Of a stretch of DNA of 64,000 bases, positions 1-13,900 are shown piece after piece. The stretch comes from Yamagishiella unicocca. Its lineage: Eukaryota > Chlorophyta > Chlorophyceae > Chlamydomonadales > Volvocaceae. How positions within the stretch are numbered: position 1 is the stretch's first letter; every line of letters starts with the position of its first letter. Location of the stretch: contig BDSL01000158.1 in the NCBI GenBank assembly GCA_003116995.1, positions 1 through 64,000 of the forward strand, read 5' to 3'. The notes beneath the pieces are model-generated. The model saw only the letters and a list, made by a program, of their open reading frames with translations. It did no database searches and had not been told where the DNA came from. The position numbers and the translations under genes are program-made.

Positions 1-1210
1 TAAAAGGGTGGTGACCTTTGGCGAAGTCCATGTGATGTAGCAGTAACTGTTACAACCCTAGCATTCCAGCCACCAGTACACGTAAAACATGGTGCATTTA
101 CAGGGCGTTTTACAGATCTGACCGAAGTCCAGAAAGTGGAAATTTGTATTAAACATACCTTGAAGAGTCCACAGTAAAAGGGTGGTGACCTTTGGCGAAG
201 TCCATGTGCATGTAGTAGTAACTGTTACAATCCCTAGCATTCCAGCCGCCAGTACACGTAAAACCATGGTGCATTTACAGGGCGTTTTACAGATCTGACC
301 GAAGTCCAGAAAGTGGAAATTTGTATTAAACATACCTTGAAGAGTCCACAGTAAAGGGTGGTGACCTTTGGCGAAGTCCATGTGCATGTAGTAGTAACTG
401 TTACAATCCCTAGCATTCCAGCCACCAGTACACGTAAAACCATGGTGCATTTACAGGGCGTTTTACAGATCTGACCGAAGTCCAGAAAGTGGAAATTTGT
501 ATTAAACATACCTTGAAGAGTCCACAGTAAAAGGGTGGTGACCTTTGGCGAAGTCCATGTGCATGTAGTAGTAACTGTTACAATCCCTAGCATTCCAGCC
601 GCCAGTACACGTAAAACCATGGTGCATTTACAGGGCGTTTTACAGATCTGACCGAAGTCCAGAAAGTGGAAATTTGTATTAAACATACCTTGAAGAGTCC
701 ACAGTAAAAGGGTGGTGACCTTTGGCGAAGTCCATGTGCATGTAGTAGTAACTGTTACAATCCCTAGCATTCCAGCCGCCAGTACACGTAAAACCATGGT
801 GCATTTACAGGGCGTTTTACAGATCTGACCGAAGTCCAGAAAGTGGAAATTTGTATTAAACATACCTTGAAGAGTCCACAGTAAAAGGGTGGTGACCTTT
901 GGCGAAGTCCATGTGCATGTAGTAGTAACTGTTACAATCCCTAGCATTCCAGCCGCCAGTACACGTAAAACCATGGTGCATTTACAGGGCGTTTTACAGA
1001 TCTGACCGAAGTCCAGAAAGTGGAAATTTGTATTAAACATACCTTGAAGAGTCCACAGTAAAAGGGTGGTGACCTTTGGCGAAGTCCATGTGCATGTAGT
1101 AGTAACTGTTACAATCCCTAGCATTCCAGCCGCCAGTACACGTAAAACCATGGTGCATTTACAGGGCGTTTTACAGATCTGACCGAAGTCCAGAAAGTGG
1201 AAATTTGTAT

Positions 1211-1395
1211 TAACATACCTTGAAGAGTCCACAGTAAAAGGGGTTTGCAAGTCATGTGCATGTAGTACTGTAATCCTAATTGCCGCCGAACGTCCATGGT
1301 GCATTAAGGGTTTACAGATCTGACCGAACCAAAGTGAAATTGTATAACAACCTGAAGAGTCCACAGTAAAGGGTGTGACCTTGGCGAAGTCCATG
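1211..1395. repeat. Degraded monomer with many small deletions
   Basis: One monomer between clean copies has lost single bases or short runs at more than ten places (for example GGGGTTTGCAAGTCATG for the usual GGGTGGTGACCTTTGGCGAAGTCC region). Neighbours on both sides are intact. Milder clusters of single-base losses occur at 1-120, 11885-12060 and 13285-13480. Scattered deletions in one copy fit consensus errors at a weak assembly spot better than decay. Confidence 0.7.
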
Positions 1396-4300
1396 TGCAT
1401 GTAGTAACTGTTACAATCCCTAGCATTCCAGCCGCCAGTACACGTAAAACCATGGTGCATTTACAGGGCGTTTTACAGATCTGACCGAAGTCCAGAAAGT
1501 GGAAATTTGTATTAAACATACCTTGAAGAGTCCACAGTAAAAGGGTGGTGACCTTTGGCGAAGTCCATGTGCATGTAGTAGTAACTGTTACAATCCCTAG
1601 CATTCCAGCCGCCAGTACACGTAAAACCATGGTGCATTTACAGGGCGTTTTACAGATCTGACCGAAGTCCAGAAAGTGGAAATTTGTATTAAACATACCT
1701 TGAAGAGTCCACAGTAAAAGGGTGGTGACCTTTGGCGAAGTCCATGTGCATGTAGTAGTAACTGTTACAATCCCTAGCATTCCAGCCGCCAGTACACGTA
1801 AAACCATGGTGCATTTACAGGGCGTTTTACAGATCTGACCGAAGTCCAGAAAGTGGAAATTTGTATTAAACATACCTTGAAGAGTCCACAGTAAAAGGGT
1901 GGTGACCTTTGGCGAAGTCCATGTGCATGTAGTAGTAACTGTTACAATCCCTAGCATTCCAGCCGCCAGTACACGTAAAACCATGGTGCATTTACAGGGC
2001 GTTTTACAGATCTGACCGAAGTCCAGAAAGTGGAAATTTGTATTAAACATACCTTGAAGAGTCCACAGTAAAAGGGTGGTGACCTTTGGCGAAGTCCATG
2101 TGCATGTAGTAGTAACTGTTACAATCCCTAGCATTCCAGCCGCCAGTACACGTAAAACCATGGTGCATTTACAGGGCGTTTTACAGATCTGACCGAAGTC
2201 CAGAAAGTGGAAATTTGTATTAAACATACCTTGAAGAGTCCACAGTAAAAGGGTGGTGACCTTTGGCGAAGTCCATGTGCATGTAGTAGTAACTGTTACA
2301 ATCCCTAGCATTCCAGCCGCCAGTACACGTAAAACCATGGTGCATTTACAGGGCGTTTTACAGATCTGACCGAAGTCCAGAAAGTGGAAATTTGTATTAA
2401 ACATACCTTGAAGAGTCCACAGTAAAAGGGTGGTGACCTTTGGCGAAGTCCATGTGCATGTAGTAGTAACTGTTACAATCCCTAGCATTCCAGCCGCCAG
2501 TACACGTAAAACCATGGTGCATTTACAGGGCGTTTTACAGATCTGACCGAAGTCCAGAAAGTGGAAATTTGTATTAAACATACCTTGAAGAGTCCACAGT
2601 AAAAGGGTGGTGACCTTTGGCGAAGTCCATGTGCATGTAGTAGTAACTGTTACAATCCCTAGCATTCCAGCCGCCAGTACACGTAAAACCATGGTGCATT
2701 TACAGGGCGTTTTACAGATCTGACCGAAGTCCAGAAAGTGGAAATTTGTATTAAACATACCTTGAAGAGTCCACAGTAAAAGGGTGGTGACCTTTGGCGA
2801 AGTCCATGTGCATGTAGTAGTAACTGTTACAATCCCTAGCATTCCAGCCGCCAGTACACGTAAAACCATGGTGCATTTACAGGGCGTTTTACAGATCTGA
2901 CCGAAGTCCAGAAAGTGGAAATTTGTATTAAACATACCTTGAAGAGTCCACAGTAAAAGGGTGGTGACCTTTGGCGAAGTCCATGTGCATGTAGTAGTAA
3001 CTGTTACAATCCCTAGCATTCCAGCCGCCAGTACACGTAAAACCATGGTGCATTTACAGGGCGTTTTACAGATCTGACCGAAGTCCAGAAAGTGGAAATT
3101 TGTATTAAACATACCTTGAAGAGTCCACAGTAAAAGGGTGGTGACCTTTGGCGAAGTCCATGTGCATGTAGTAGTAACTGTTACAATCCCTAGCATTCCA
3201 GCCGCCAGTACACGTAAAACCATGGTGCATTTACAGGGCGTTTTACAGATCTGACCGAAGTCCAGAAAGTGGAAATTTGTATTAAACATACCTTGAAGAG
3301 TCCACAGTAAAAGGGTGGTGACCTTTGGCGAAGTCCATGTGCATGTAGTAGTAACTGTTACAATCCCTAGCATTCCAGCCGCCAGTACACGTAAAACCAT
3401 GGTGCATTTACAGGGCGTTTTACAGATCTGACCGAAGTCCAGAAAGTGGAAATTTGTATTAAACATACCTTGAAGAGTCCACAGTAAAAGGGTGGTGACC
3501 TTTGGCGAAGTCCATGTGCATGTAGTAGTAACTGTTACAATCCCTAGCATTCCAGCCGCCAGTACACGTAAAACCATGGTGCATTTACAGGGCGTTTTAC
3601 AGATCTGACCGAAGTCCAGAAAGTGGAAATTTGTATTAAACATACCTTGAAGAGTCCACAGTAAAAGGGTGGTGACCTTTGGCGAAGTCCATGTGCATGT
3701 AGTAGTAACTGTTACAATCCCTAGCATTCCAGCCGCCAGTACACGTAAAACCATGGTGCATTTACAGGGCGTTTTACAGATCTGACCGAAGTCCAGAAAG
3801 TGGAAATTTGTATTAAACATACCTTGAAGAGTCCACAGTAAAAGGGTGGTGACCTTTGGCGAAGTCCATGTGCATGTAGTAGTAACTGTTACAATCCCTA
3901 GCATTCCAGCCGCCAGTACACGTAAAACCATGGTGCATTTACAGGGCGTTTTACAGATCTGACCGAAGTCCAGAAAGTGGAAATTTGTATTAAACATACC
4001 TTGAAGAGTCCACAGTAAAAGGGTGGTGACCTTTGGCGAAGTCCATGTGCATGTAGTAGTAACTGTTACAATCCCTAGCATTCCAGCCGCCAGTACACGT
4101 AAAACCATGGTGCATTTACAGGGCGTTTTACAGATCTGACCGAAGTCCAGAAAGTGGAAATTTGTATTAAACATACCTTGAAGAGTCCACAGTAAAAGGG
4201 TGGTGACCTTTGGCGAAGTCCATGTGCATGTAGTAGTAACTGTTACAATCCCTAGCATTCCAGCCGCCAGTACACGTAAAACCATGGTGCATTTACAGGG

Positions 4301-7300
4301 CGTTTTACAGATCTGACCGAAGTCCAGAAAGTGGAAATTTGTATTAAACATACCTTGAAGAGTCCACAGTAAAAGGGTGGTGACCTTTGGCGAAGTCCAT
4401 GTGCATGTAGTAGTAACTGTTACAATCCCTAGCATTCCAGCCGCCAGTACACGTAAAACCATGGTGCATTTACAGGGCGTTTTACAGATCTGACCGAAGT
4501 CCAGAAAGTGGAAATTTGTATTAAACATACCTTGAAGAGTCCACAGTAAAAGGGTGGTGACCTTTGGCGAAGTCCATGTGCATGTAGTAGTAACTGTTAC
4601 AATCCCTAGCATTCCAGCCGCCAGTACACGTAAAACCATGGTGCATTTACAGGGCGTTTTACAGATCTGACCGAAGTCCAGAAAGTGGAAATTTGTATTA
4701 AACATACCTTGAAGAGTCCACAGTAAAAGGGTGGTGACCTTTGGCGAAGTCCATGTGCATGTAGTAGTAACTGTTACAATCCCTAGCATTCCAGCCGCCA
4801 GTACACGTAAAACCATGGTGCATTTACAGGGCGTTTTACAGATCTGACCGAAGTCCAGAAAGTGGAAATTTGTATTAAACATACCTTGAAGAGTCCACAG
4901 TAAAAGGGTGGTGACCTTTGGCGAAGTCCATGTGCATGTAGTAGTAACTGTTACAATCCCTAGCATTCCAGCCGCCAGTACACGTAAAACCATGGTGCAT
5001 TTACAGGGCGTTTTACAGATCTGACCGAAGTCCAGAAAGTGGAAATTTGTATTAAACATACCTTGAAGAGTCCACAGTAAAAGGGTGGTGACCTTTGGCG
5101 AAGTCCATGTGCATGTAGTAGTAACTGTTACAATCCCTAGCATTCCAGCCGCCAGTACACGTAAAACCATGGTGCATTTACAGGGCGTTTTACAGATCTG
5201 ACCGAAGTCCAGAAAGTGGAAATTTGTATTAAACATACCTTGAAGAGTCCACAGTAAAAGGGTGGTGACCTTTGGCGAAGTCCATGTGCATGTAGTAGTA
5301 ACTGTTACAATCCCTAGCATTCCAGCCGCCAGTACACGTAAAACCATGGTGCATTTACAGGGCGTTTTACAGATCTGACCGAAGTCCAGAAAGTGGAAAT
5401 TTGTATTAAACATACCTTGAAGAGTCCACAGTAAAAGGGTGGTGACCTTTGGCGAAGTCCATGTGCATGTAGTAGTAACTGTTACAATCCCTAGCATTCC
5501 AGCCGCCAGTACACGTAAAACCATGGTGCATTTACAGGGCGTTTTACAGATCTGACCGAAGTCCAGAAAGTGGAAATTTGTATTAAACATACCTTGAAGA
5601 GTCCACAGTAAAAGGGTGGTGACCTTTGGCGAAGTCCATGTGCATGTAGTAGTAACTGTTACAATCCCTAGCATTCCAGCCGCCAGTACACGTAAAACCA
5701 TGGTGCATTTACAGGGCGTTTTACAGATCTGACCGAAGTCCAGAAAGTGGAAATTTGTATTAAACATACCTTGAAGAGTCCACAGTAAAAGGGTGGTGAC
5801 CTTTGGCGAAGTCCATGTGCATGTAGTAGTAACTGTTACAATCCCTAGCATTCCAGCCGCCAGTACACGTAAAACCATGGTGCATTTACAGGGCGTTTTA
5901 CAGATCTGACCGAAGTCCAGAAAGTGGAAATTTGTATTAAACATACCTTGAAGAGTCCACAGTAAAAGGGTGGTGACCTTTGGCGAAGTCCATGTGCATG
6001 TAGTAGTAACTGTTACAATCCCTAGCATTCCAGCCGCCAGTACACGTAAAACCATGGTGCATTTACAGGGCGTTTTACAGATCTGACCGAAGTCCAGAAA
6101 GTGGAAATTTGTATTAAACATACCTTGAAGAGTCCACAGTAAAAGGGTGGTGACCTTTGGCGAAGTCCATGTGCATGTAGTAGTAACTGTTACAATCCCT
6201 AGCATTCCAGCCGCCAGTACACGTAAAACCATGGTGCATTTACAGGGCGTTTTACAGATCTGACCGAAGTCCAGAAAGTGGAAATTTGTATTAAACATAC
6301 CTTGAAGAGTCCACAGTAAAAGGGTGGTGACCTTTGGCGAAGTCCATGTGCATGTAGTAGTAACTGTTACAATCCCTAGCATTCCAGCCGCCAGTACACG
6401 TAAAACCATGGTGCATTTACAGGGCGTTTTACAGATCTGACCGAAGTCCAGAAAGTGGAAATTTGTATTAAACATACCTTGAAGAGTCCACAGTAAAAGG
6501 GTGGTGACCTTTGGCGAAGTCCATGTGCATGTAGTAGTAACTGTTACAATCCCTAGCATTCCAGCCGCCAGTACACGTAAAACCATGGTGCATTTACAGG
6601 GCGTTTTACAGATCTGACCGAAGTCCAGAAAGTGGAAATTTGTATTAAACATACCTTGAAGAGTCCACAGTAAAAGGGTGGTGACCTTTGGCGAAGTCCA
6701 TGTGCATGTAGTAGTAACTGTTACAATCCCTAGCATTCCAGCCGCCAGTACACGTAAAACCATGGTGCATTTACAGGGCGTTTTACAGATCTGACCGAAG
6801 TCCAGAAAGTGGAAATTTGTATTAAACATACCTTGAAGAGTCCACAGTAAAAGGGTGGTGACCTTTGGCGAAGTCCATGTGCATGTAGTAGTAACTGTTA
6901 CAATCCCTAGCATTCCAGCCGCCAGTACACGTAAAACCATGGTGCATTTACAGGGCGTTTTACAGATCTGACCGAAGTCCAGAAAGTGGAAATTTGTATT
7001 AAACATACCTTGAAGAGTCCACAGTAAAAGGGTGGTGACCTTTGGCGAAGTCCATGTGCATGTAGTAGTAACTGTTACAATCCCTAGCATTCCAGCCGCC
7101 AGTACACGTAAAACCATGGTGCATTTACAGGGCGTTTTACAGATCTGACCGAAGTCCAGAAAGTGGAAATTTGTATTAAACATACCTTGAAGAGTCCACA
7201 GTAAAAGGGTGGTGACCTTTGGCGAAGTCCATGTGCATGTAGTAGTAACTGTTACAATCCCTAGCATTCCAGCCGCCAGTACACGTAAAACCATGGTGCA

Positions 7301-10300
7301 TTTACAGGGCGTTTTACAGATCTGACCGAAGTCCAGAAAGTGGAAATTTGTATTAAACATACCTTGAAGAGTCCACAGTAAAAGGGTGGTGACCTTTGGC
7401 GAAGTCCATGTGCATGTAGTAGTAACTGTTACAATCCCTAGCATTCCAGCCGCCAGTACACGTAAAACCATGGTGCATTTACAGGGCGTTTTACAGATCT
7501 GACCGAAGTCCAGAAAGTGGAAATTTGTATTAAACATACCTTGAAGAGTCCACAGTAAAAGGGTGGTGACCTTTGGCGAAGTCCATGTGCATGTAGTAGT
7601 AACTGTTACAATCCCTAGCATTCCAGCCGCCAGTACACGTAAAACCATGGTGCATTTACAGGGCGTTTTACAGATCTGACCGAAGTCCAGAAAGTGGAAA
7701 TTTGTATTAAACATACCTTGAAGAGTCCACAGTAAAAGGGTGGTGACCTTTGGCGAAGTCCATGTGCATGTAGTAGTAACTGTTACAATCCCTAGCATTC
7801 CAGCCGCCAGTACACGTAAAACCATGGTGCATTTACAGGGCGTTTTACAGATCTGACCGAAGTCCAGAAAGTGGAAATTTGTATTAAACATACCTTGAAG
7901 AGTCCACAGTAAAAGGGTGGTGACCTTTGGCGAAGTCCATGTGCATGTAGTAGTAACTGTTACAATCCCTAGCATTCCAGCCGCCAGTACACGTAAAACC
8001 ATGGTGCATTTACAGGGCGTTTTACAGATCTGACCGAAGTCCAGAAAGTGGAAATTTGTATTAAACATACCTTGAAGAGTCCACAGTAAAAGGGTGGTGA
8101 CCTTTGGCGAAGTCCATGTGCATGTAGTAGTAACTGTTACAATCCCTAGCATTCCAGCCGCCAGTACACGTAAAACCATGGTGCATTTACAGGGCGTTTT
8201 ACAGATCTGACCGAAGTCCAGAAAGTGGAAATTTGTATTAAACATACCTTGAAGAGTCCACAGTAAAAGGGTGGTGACCTTTGGCGAAGTCCATGTGCAT
8301 GTAGTAGTAACTGTTACAATCCCTAGCATTCCAGCCGCCAGTACACGTAAAACCATGGTGCATTTACAGGGCGTTTTACAGATCTGACCGAAGTCCAGAA
8401 AGTGGAAATTTGTATTAAACATACCTTGAAGAGTCCACAGTAAAAGGGTGGTGACCTTTGGCGAAGTCCATGTGCATGTAGTAGTAACTGTTACAATCCC
8501 TAGCATTCCAGCCGCCAGTACACGTAAAACCATGGTGCATTTACAGGGCGTTTTACAGATCTGACCGAAGTCCAGAAAGTGGAAATTTGTATTAAACATA
8601 CCTTGAAGAGTCCACAGTAAAAGGGTGGTGACCTTTGGCGAAGTCCATGTGCATGTAGTAGTAACTGTTACAATCCCTAGCATTCCAGCCGCCAGTACAC
8701 GTAAAACCATGGTGCATTTACAGGGCGTTTTACAGATCTGACCGAAGTCCAGAAAGTGGAAATTTGTATTAAACATACCTTGAAGAGTCCACAGTAAAAG
8801 GGTGGTGACCTTTGGCGAAGTCCATGTGCATGTAGTAGTAACTGTTACAATCCCTAGCATTCCAGCCGCCAGTACACGTAAAACCATGGTGCATTTACAG
8901 GGCGTTTTACAGATCTGACCGAAGTCCAGAAAGTGGAAATTTGTATTAAACATACCTTGAAGAGTCCACAGTAAAAGGGTGGTGACCTTTGGCGAAGTCC
9001 ATGTGCATGTAGTAGTAACTGTTACAATCCCTAGCATTCCAGCCGCCAGTACACGTAAAACCATGGTGCATTTACAGGGCGTTTTACAGATCTGACCGAA
9101 GTCCAGAAAGTGGAAATTTGTATTAAACATACCTTGAAGAGTCCACAGTAAAAGGGTGGTGACCTTTGGCGAAGTCCATGTGCATGTAGTAGTAACTGTT
9201 ACAATCCCTAGCATTCCAGCCGCCAGTACACGTAAAACCATGGTGCATTTACAGGGCGTTTTACAGATCTGACCGAAGTCCAGAAAGTGGAAATTTGTAT
9301 TAAACATACCTTGAAGAGTCCACAGTAAAAGGGTGGTGACCTTTGGCGAAGTCCATGTGCATGTAGTAGTAACTGTTACAATCCCTAGCATTCCAGCCGC
9401 CAGTACACGTAAAACCATGGTGCATTTACAGGGCGTTTTACAGATCTGACCGAAGTCCAGAAAGTGGAAATTTGTATTAAACATACCTTGAAGAGTCCAC
9501 AGTAAAAGGGTGGTGACCTTTGGCGAAGTCCATGTGCATGTAGTAGTAACTGTTACAATCCCTAGCATTCCAGCCGCCAGTACACGTAAAACCATGGTGC
9601 ATTTACAGGGCGTTTTACAGATCTGACCGAAGTCCAGAAAGTGGAAATTTGTATTAAACATACCTTGAAGAGTCCACAGTAAAAGGGTGGTGACCTTTGG
9701 CGAAGTCCATGTGCATGTAGTAGTAACTGTTACAATCCCTAGCATTCCAGCCGCCAGTACACGTAAAACCATGGTGCATTTACAGGGCGTTTTACAGATC
9801 TGACCGAAGTCCAGAAAGTGGAAATTTGTATTAAACATACCTTGAAGAGTCCACAGTAAAAGGGTGGTGACCTTTGGCGAAGTCCATGTGCATGTAGTAG
9901 TAACTGTTACAATCCCTAGCATTCCAGCCGCCAGTACACGTAAAACCATGGTGCATTTACAGGGCGTTTTACAGATCTGACCGAAGTCCAGAAAGTGGAA
10001 ATTTGTATTAAACATACCTTGAAGAGTCCACAGTAAAAGGGTGGTGACCTTTGGCGAAGTCCATGTGCATGTAGTAGTAACTGTTACAATCCCTAGCATT
10101 CCAGCCGCCAGTACACGTAAAACCATGGTGCATTTACAGGGCGTTTTACAGATCTGACCGAAGTCCAGAAAGTGGAAATTTGTATTAAACATACCTTGAA
10201 GAGTCCACAGTAAAAGGGTGGTGACCTTTGGCGAAGTCCATGTGCATGTAGTAGTAACTGTTACAATCCCTAGCATTCCAGCCGCCAGTACACGTAAAAC

Positions 10301-10950
10301 CATGGTGCATTTACAGGGCGTTTTACAGATCTGACCGAAGTCCAGAAAGTGGAAATTTGTATTAAACATACCTTGAAGAGTCCACAGTAAAAGGGTGGTG
10401 ACCTTTGGCGAAGTCCATGTGCATGTAGTAGTAACTGTTACAATCCCTAGCATTCCAGCCGCCAGTACACGTAAAACCATGGTGCATTTACAGGGCGTTT
10501 TACAGATCTGACCGAAGTCCAGAAAGTGGAAATTTGTATTAAACATACCTTGAAGAGTCCACAGTAAAAGGGTGGTGACCTTTGGCGAAGTCCATGTGCA
10601 TGTAGTAGTAACTGTTACAATCCCTAGCATTCCAGCCGCCAGTACACGTAAAACCATGGTGCATTTACAGGGCGTTTTACAGATCTGACCGAAGTCCAGA
10701 AAGTGGAAATTTGTATTAAACATACCTTGAAGAGTCCACAGTAAAAGGGTGGTGACCTTTGGCGAAGTCCATGTGCATGTAGTAGTAACTGTTACAATCC
10801 CTAGCATTCCAGCCGCCAGTACACGTAAAACCATGGTGCATTTACAGGGCGTTTTACAGATCTGACCGAAGTCCAGAAAGTGGAAATTTGTATTAAACAT
10901 ACCTTGAAGAGTCCACAGTAAAAGGGTGGTGACCTTTGGCGAAGTCCATG
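1396..10950. repeat. Homogenised satellite core
   Basis: About 54 consecutive monomers are essentially identical, all with GTAGTAGTAACTG and, after the first few, GCCGCCAGT. To the right the variant GTAGCAGTAACTG takes over from about 10955 and point differences accumulate. This is the usual picture of recent amplification or gene conversion in the array interior with older copies at the edge. The exact copy number in such a stretch depends on the assembly. Confidence 0.85.
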
Positions 10951-13900
10951 TGCATGTAGCAGTAACTGTTACAATCCCTAGCATTCCAGCCGCCAGTACA
11001 CGTAAAACCATGGTGCATTTACAGGGCGTTTTACAGATCTGACCGAAGTCCAGAAAGTGGAAATTTGTATTAAACATACCTTGAAGAGTCCACAGTAAAA
11101 GGGTGGTGACCTTTGGCGAAGTCCATGTGCATGTAGTAGTAACTGTTACAATCCCTAGCATTCCAGCCACCAGTACACGTAAAACCATGGTGCATTTACA
11201 GGGCGTTTTACAGATCTGACCGAAGTCCAGAAAGTGGAAATTTGTATTAAACATACCTTGAAGAGTCCACAGTAAAAGGGTGGTGACCTTTGGCGAAGTC
11301 CATGTGCATGTAGCAGTAACTGTTACAATCCCTAGCATTCCAGCCGCCAGTACACGTAAAACCATGGTGCATTTACAGGGCGTTTTACAGATCTGACCGA
11401 AGTCCAGAAAGTGGAAATTTGTATTAAACATACCTTGAAGAGTCCACAGTAAAAGGGTGGTGACCTTTGGCGAAGTCCATGTGCATGTAGCAGTAACTGT
11501 TACAATCCCTAGCATTCCAGCCGCCAGTACACGTAAAACCATGGTGCATTTACAGGGCGTTTTACAGATCTGACCGAAGTCCAGAAAGTGGAAATTTGTA
11601 TTAAACATACCTTGAAGAGTCCACAGTAAAAGGGTGGTGACCTTTGGCGAAGTCCATGTGCATGTAGCAGTAACTGTTACAATCCCTAGCATTCCAGCCG
11701 CCAGTACACGTAAAACCATGGTGCATTTACAGGGCGTTTTACAGATCTGACCGAAGTCCAGAAAGTGGAAATTTGTATTAAACATACCTTGAAGAGTCCA
11801 CAGTAAAAGGGTGGTGACCTTTGGCGAAGTCCATGTGCATGTAGCAGTAACTGTTACAATCCCTAGCATTCCAGCCACCAGTACACGTAAACCATGGTGC
11901 ATTTACAGGGCGTTTTACAGATCTGACGAAGTCCAGAAAGTGGAAATTGTATTAAACATACCTTGAAGAGTCCACAGTAAAAGGTGGTGACCTTTGGCGA
12001 AGTCCATGTGATGTAGCAGTAACTGTTACAATCCCTAGCATTCCAGCCCCAGTACACGTAAAACCATGGTGCATTTACAGGGCGTTTTACAGATCTGACC
12101 GAAGTCCAGAAAGTGGAAATTTGTATTAAACATACCTTGAAGAGTCCACAGTAAAAGGGTGGTGACCTTTGGCGAAGTCCATGTGCATGTAGCAGTAACT
12201 GTTACAATCCCTAGCATTCCAGCCGCCAGTACACGTAAAACCGTGGTGCATTTACAGGGCGTTTTACAGATCTGACCGAAGTCCAGAAAGTGGAAATTTG
12301 TATTAAACATACCTTGAAGAGTCCACAGTAAAAGGGTGGTGACCTTTGGCGAAGTCCATGTGCATGTAGCAGTAACTGTTACAATCCCTAGCATTCAGCC
12401 GCCAGTACACGTAAAACCATGGTGCATTTACAGGGCGTTTTACAGATCTGACCGAAGTCCAGAAAGTGGAAATTTGTATTAAACATACCTTGAAGAGTCC
12501 ACAGTAAAAGGGTGGTGACCTTTGGCGAAGTCCATGTGCATGTAGCAGTAACTGTTACAATCCCTAGCATTCCAGCCACCAGTACACGTAAACCATGGTG
12601 CATTTACAGGGCGTTTTACAGATCTGACCGAAGTCCAGAAAGTGGAAATTTGTATTAAACATACCTTGAAGAGTCCACAGTAAAAGGGTGGTGACCTTTG
12701 GCGAAGTCCATGTGCATGTAGCAGTAACTGTTACAATCCCTAGCATTCCAGCCGCCAGTACACGTAAAACCGTGGTGCATTTACAGGGCGTTTTACAGAT
12801 CTGACCGAAGTCCAGAAAGTGGAAATTTGTATTAAACATACCTTGAAGAGTCCACAGTAAAAGGGTGGTGACCTTTGGCGAAGTCCATGTGCATGTAGCA
12901 GTAACTGTTACAATCCCTAGCATTCCAGCCACCAGTACACGTAAAACCATGGTGCATTTACAGGGCGTTTTACAGATCTGACCGAAGTCCAGAAAGTGGA
13001 AATTTGTATTAAACATACCTTGAAGAGTCCACAGTAAAAGGGTGGTGACCTTTGGCGAAGTCCATGTGATGTAGCAGTAACTGTTACAATCCCTAGCATT
13101 CCAGCCGCCAGTACACGTAAAACCGTGGTGCATTTACAGGGCGTTTTACAGATCTGACCGAAGTCCAGAAAGTGGAAATTTGTATTAAACATACCTTGAA
13201 GAGTCCACAGTAAAAGGGTGGTGACCTTTGGCGAAGTCCATGTGCATGTAGCAGTAACTGTTACAATCCCTAGCATTACAGCCGCCAGTACACGTAAACC
13301 TGGTGCATTTACAGGGCGTTTTACAGATCTGACCGAAGTCCAGAAAGTGGAAATTTGTATTAAACATACCTTGAAGAGTCCACAGTAAAAGGGTGGTGAC
13401 CTTTGGCGAAGTCCATGTGCATGTAGCAGTAACTGTTACAATCCTAGCATTCCAGCCGCCAGTACACTAAAACCTGGTGCATTTACAGGGCGTTTTACAG
13501 ATCTGACCGAAGTCCAGAAAGTGGAAATTTGTATTAAACATACCTTGAAGAGTCCACAGTAAAAGGGTGGTGACCTTTGGCGAAGTCCATGTGCATGTAG
13601 CAGTAACTGTTACAATCCCTAGCATTCCAGCCCCAGTACACGTAAAACCATGGTGCATTTACAGGGCGTTTTACAGATCTGACGAGTCAGAACGAAGTCC
13701 AGAAAGTGGAAATTTGTATTAAACATACCTTGAAGAGTCCACAGTAAAAGGGTGGTGACCTTTGGCGAAGTCCATGTGACTGTAGCAGTAACTGTTACAA
13801 TCCCTAGCATTCCAGCCGCCAGTACATGTAAAACCGTGGTGATTTACAGGGCGTTTTACAGATCTGACCGAAGTCCAGAAAGTGGAAATTTGTATTAAAC

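Noticed and set aside
1304..11902. Giant repeat protein gene on the minus strand
   Set aside because: The open frame follows from a period divisible by three in a stop-free frame. No promoter, introns, unique ends or protein-level constraint are visible.
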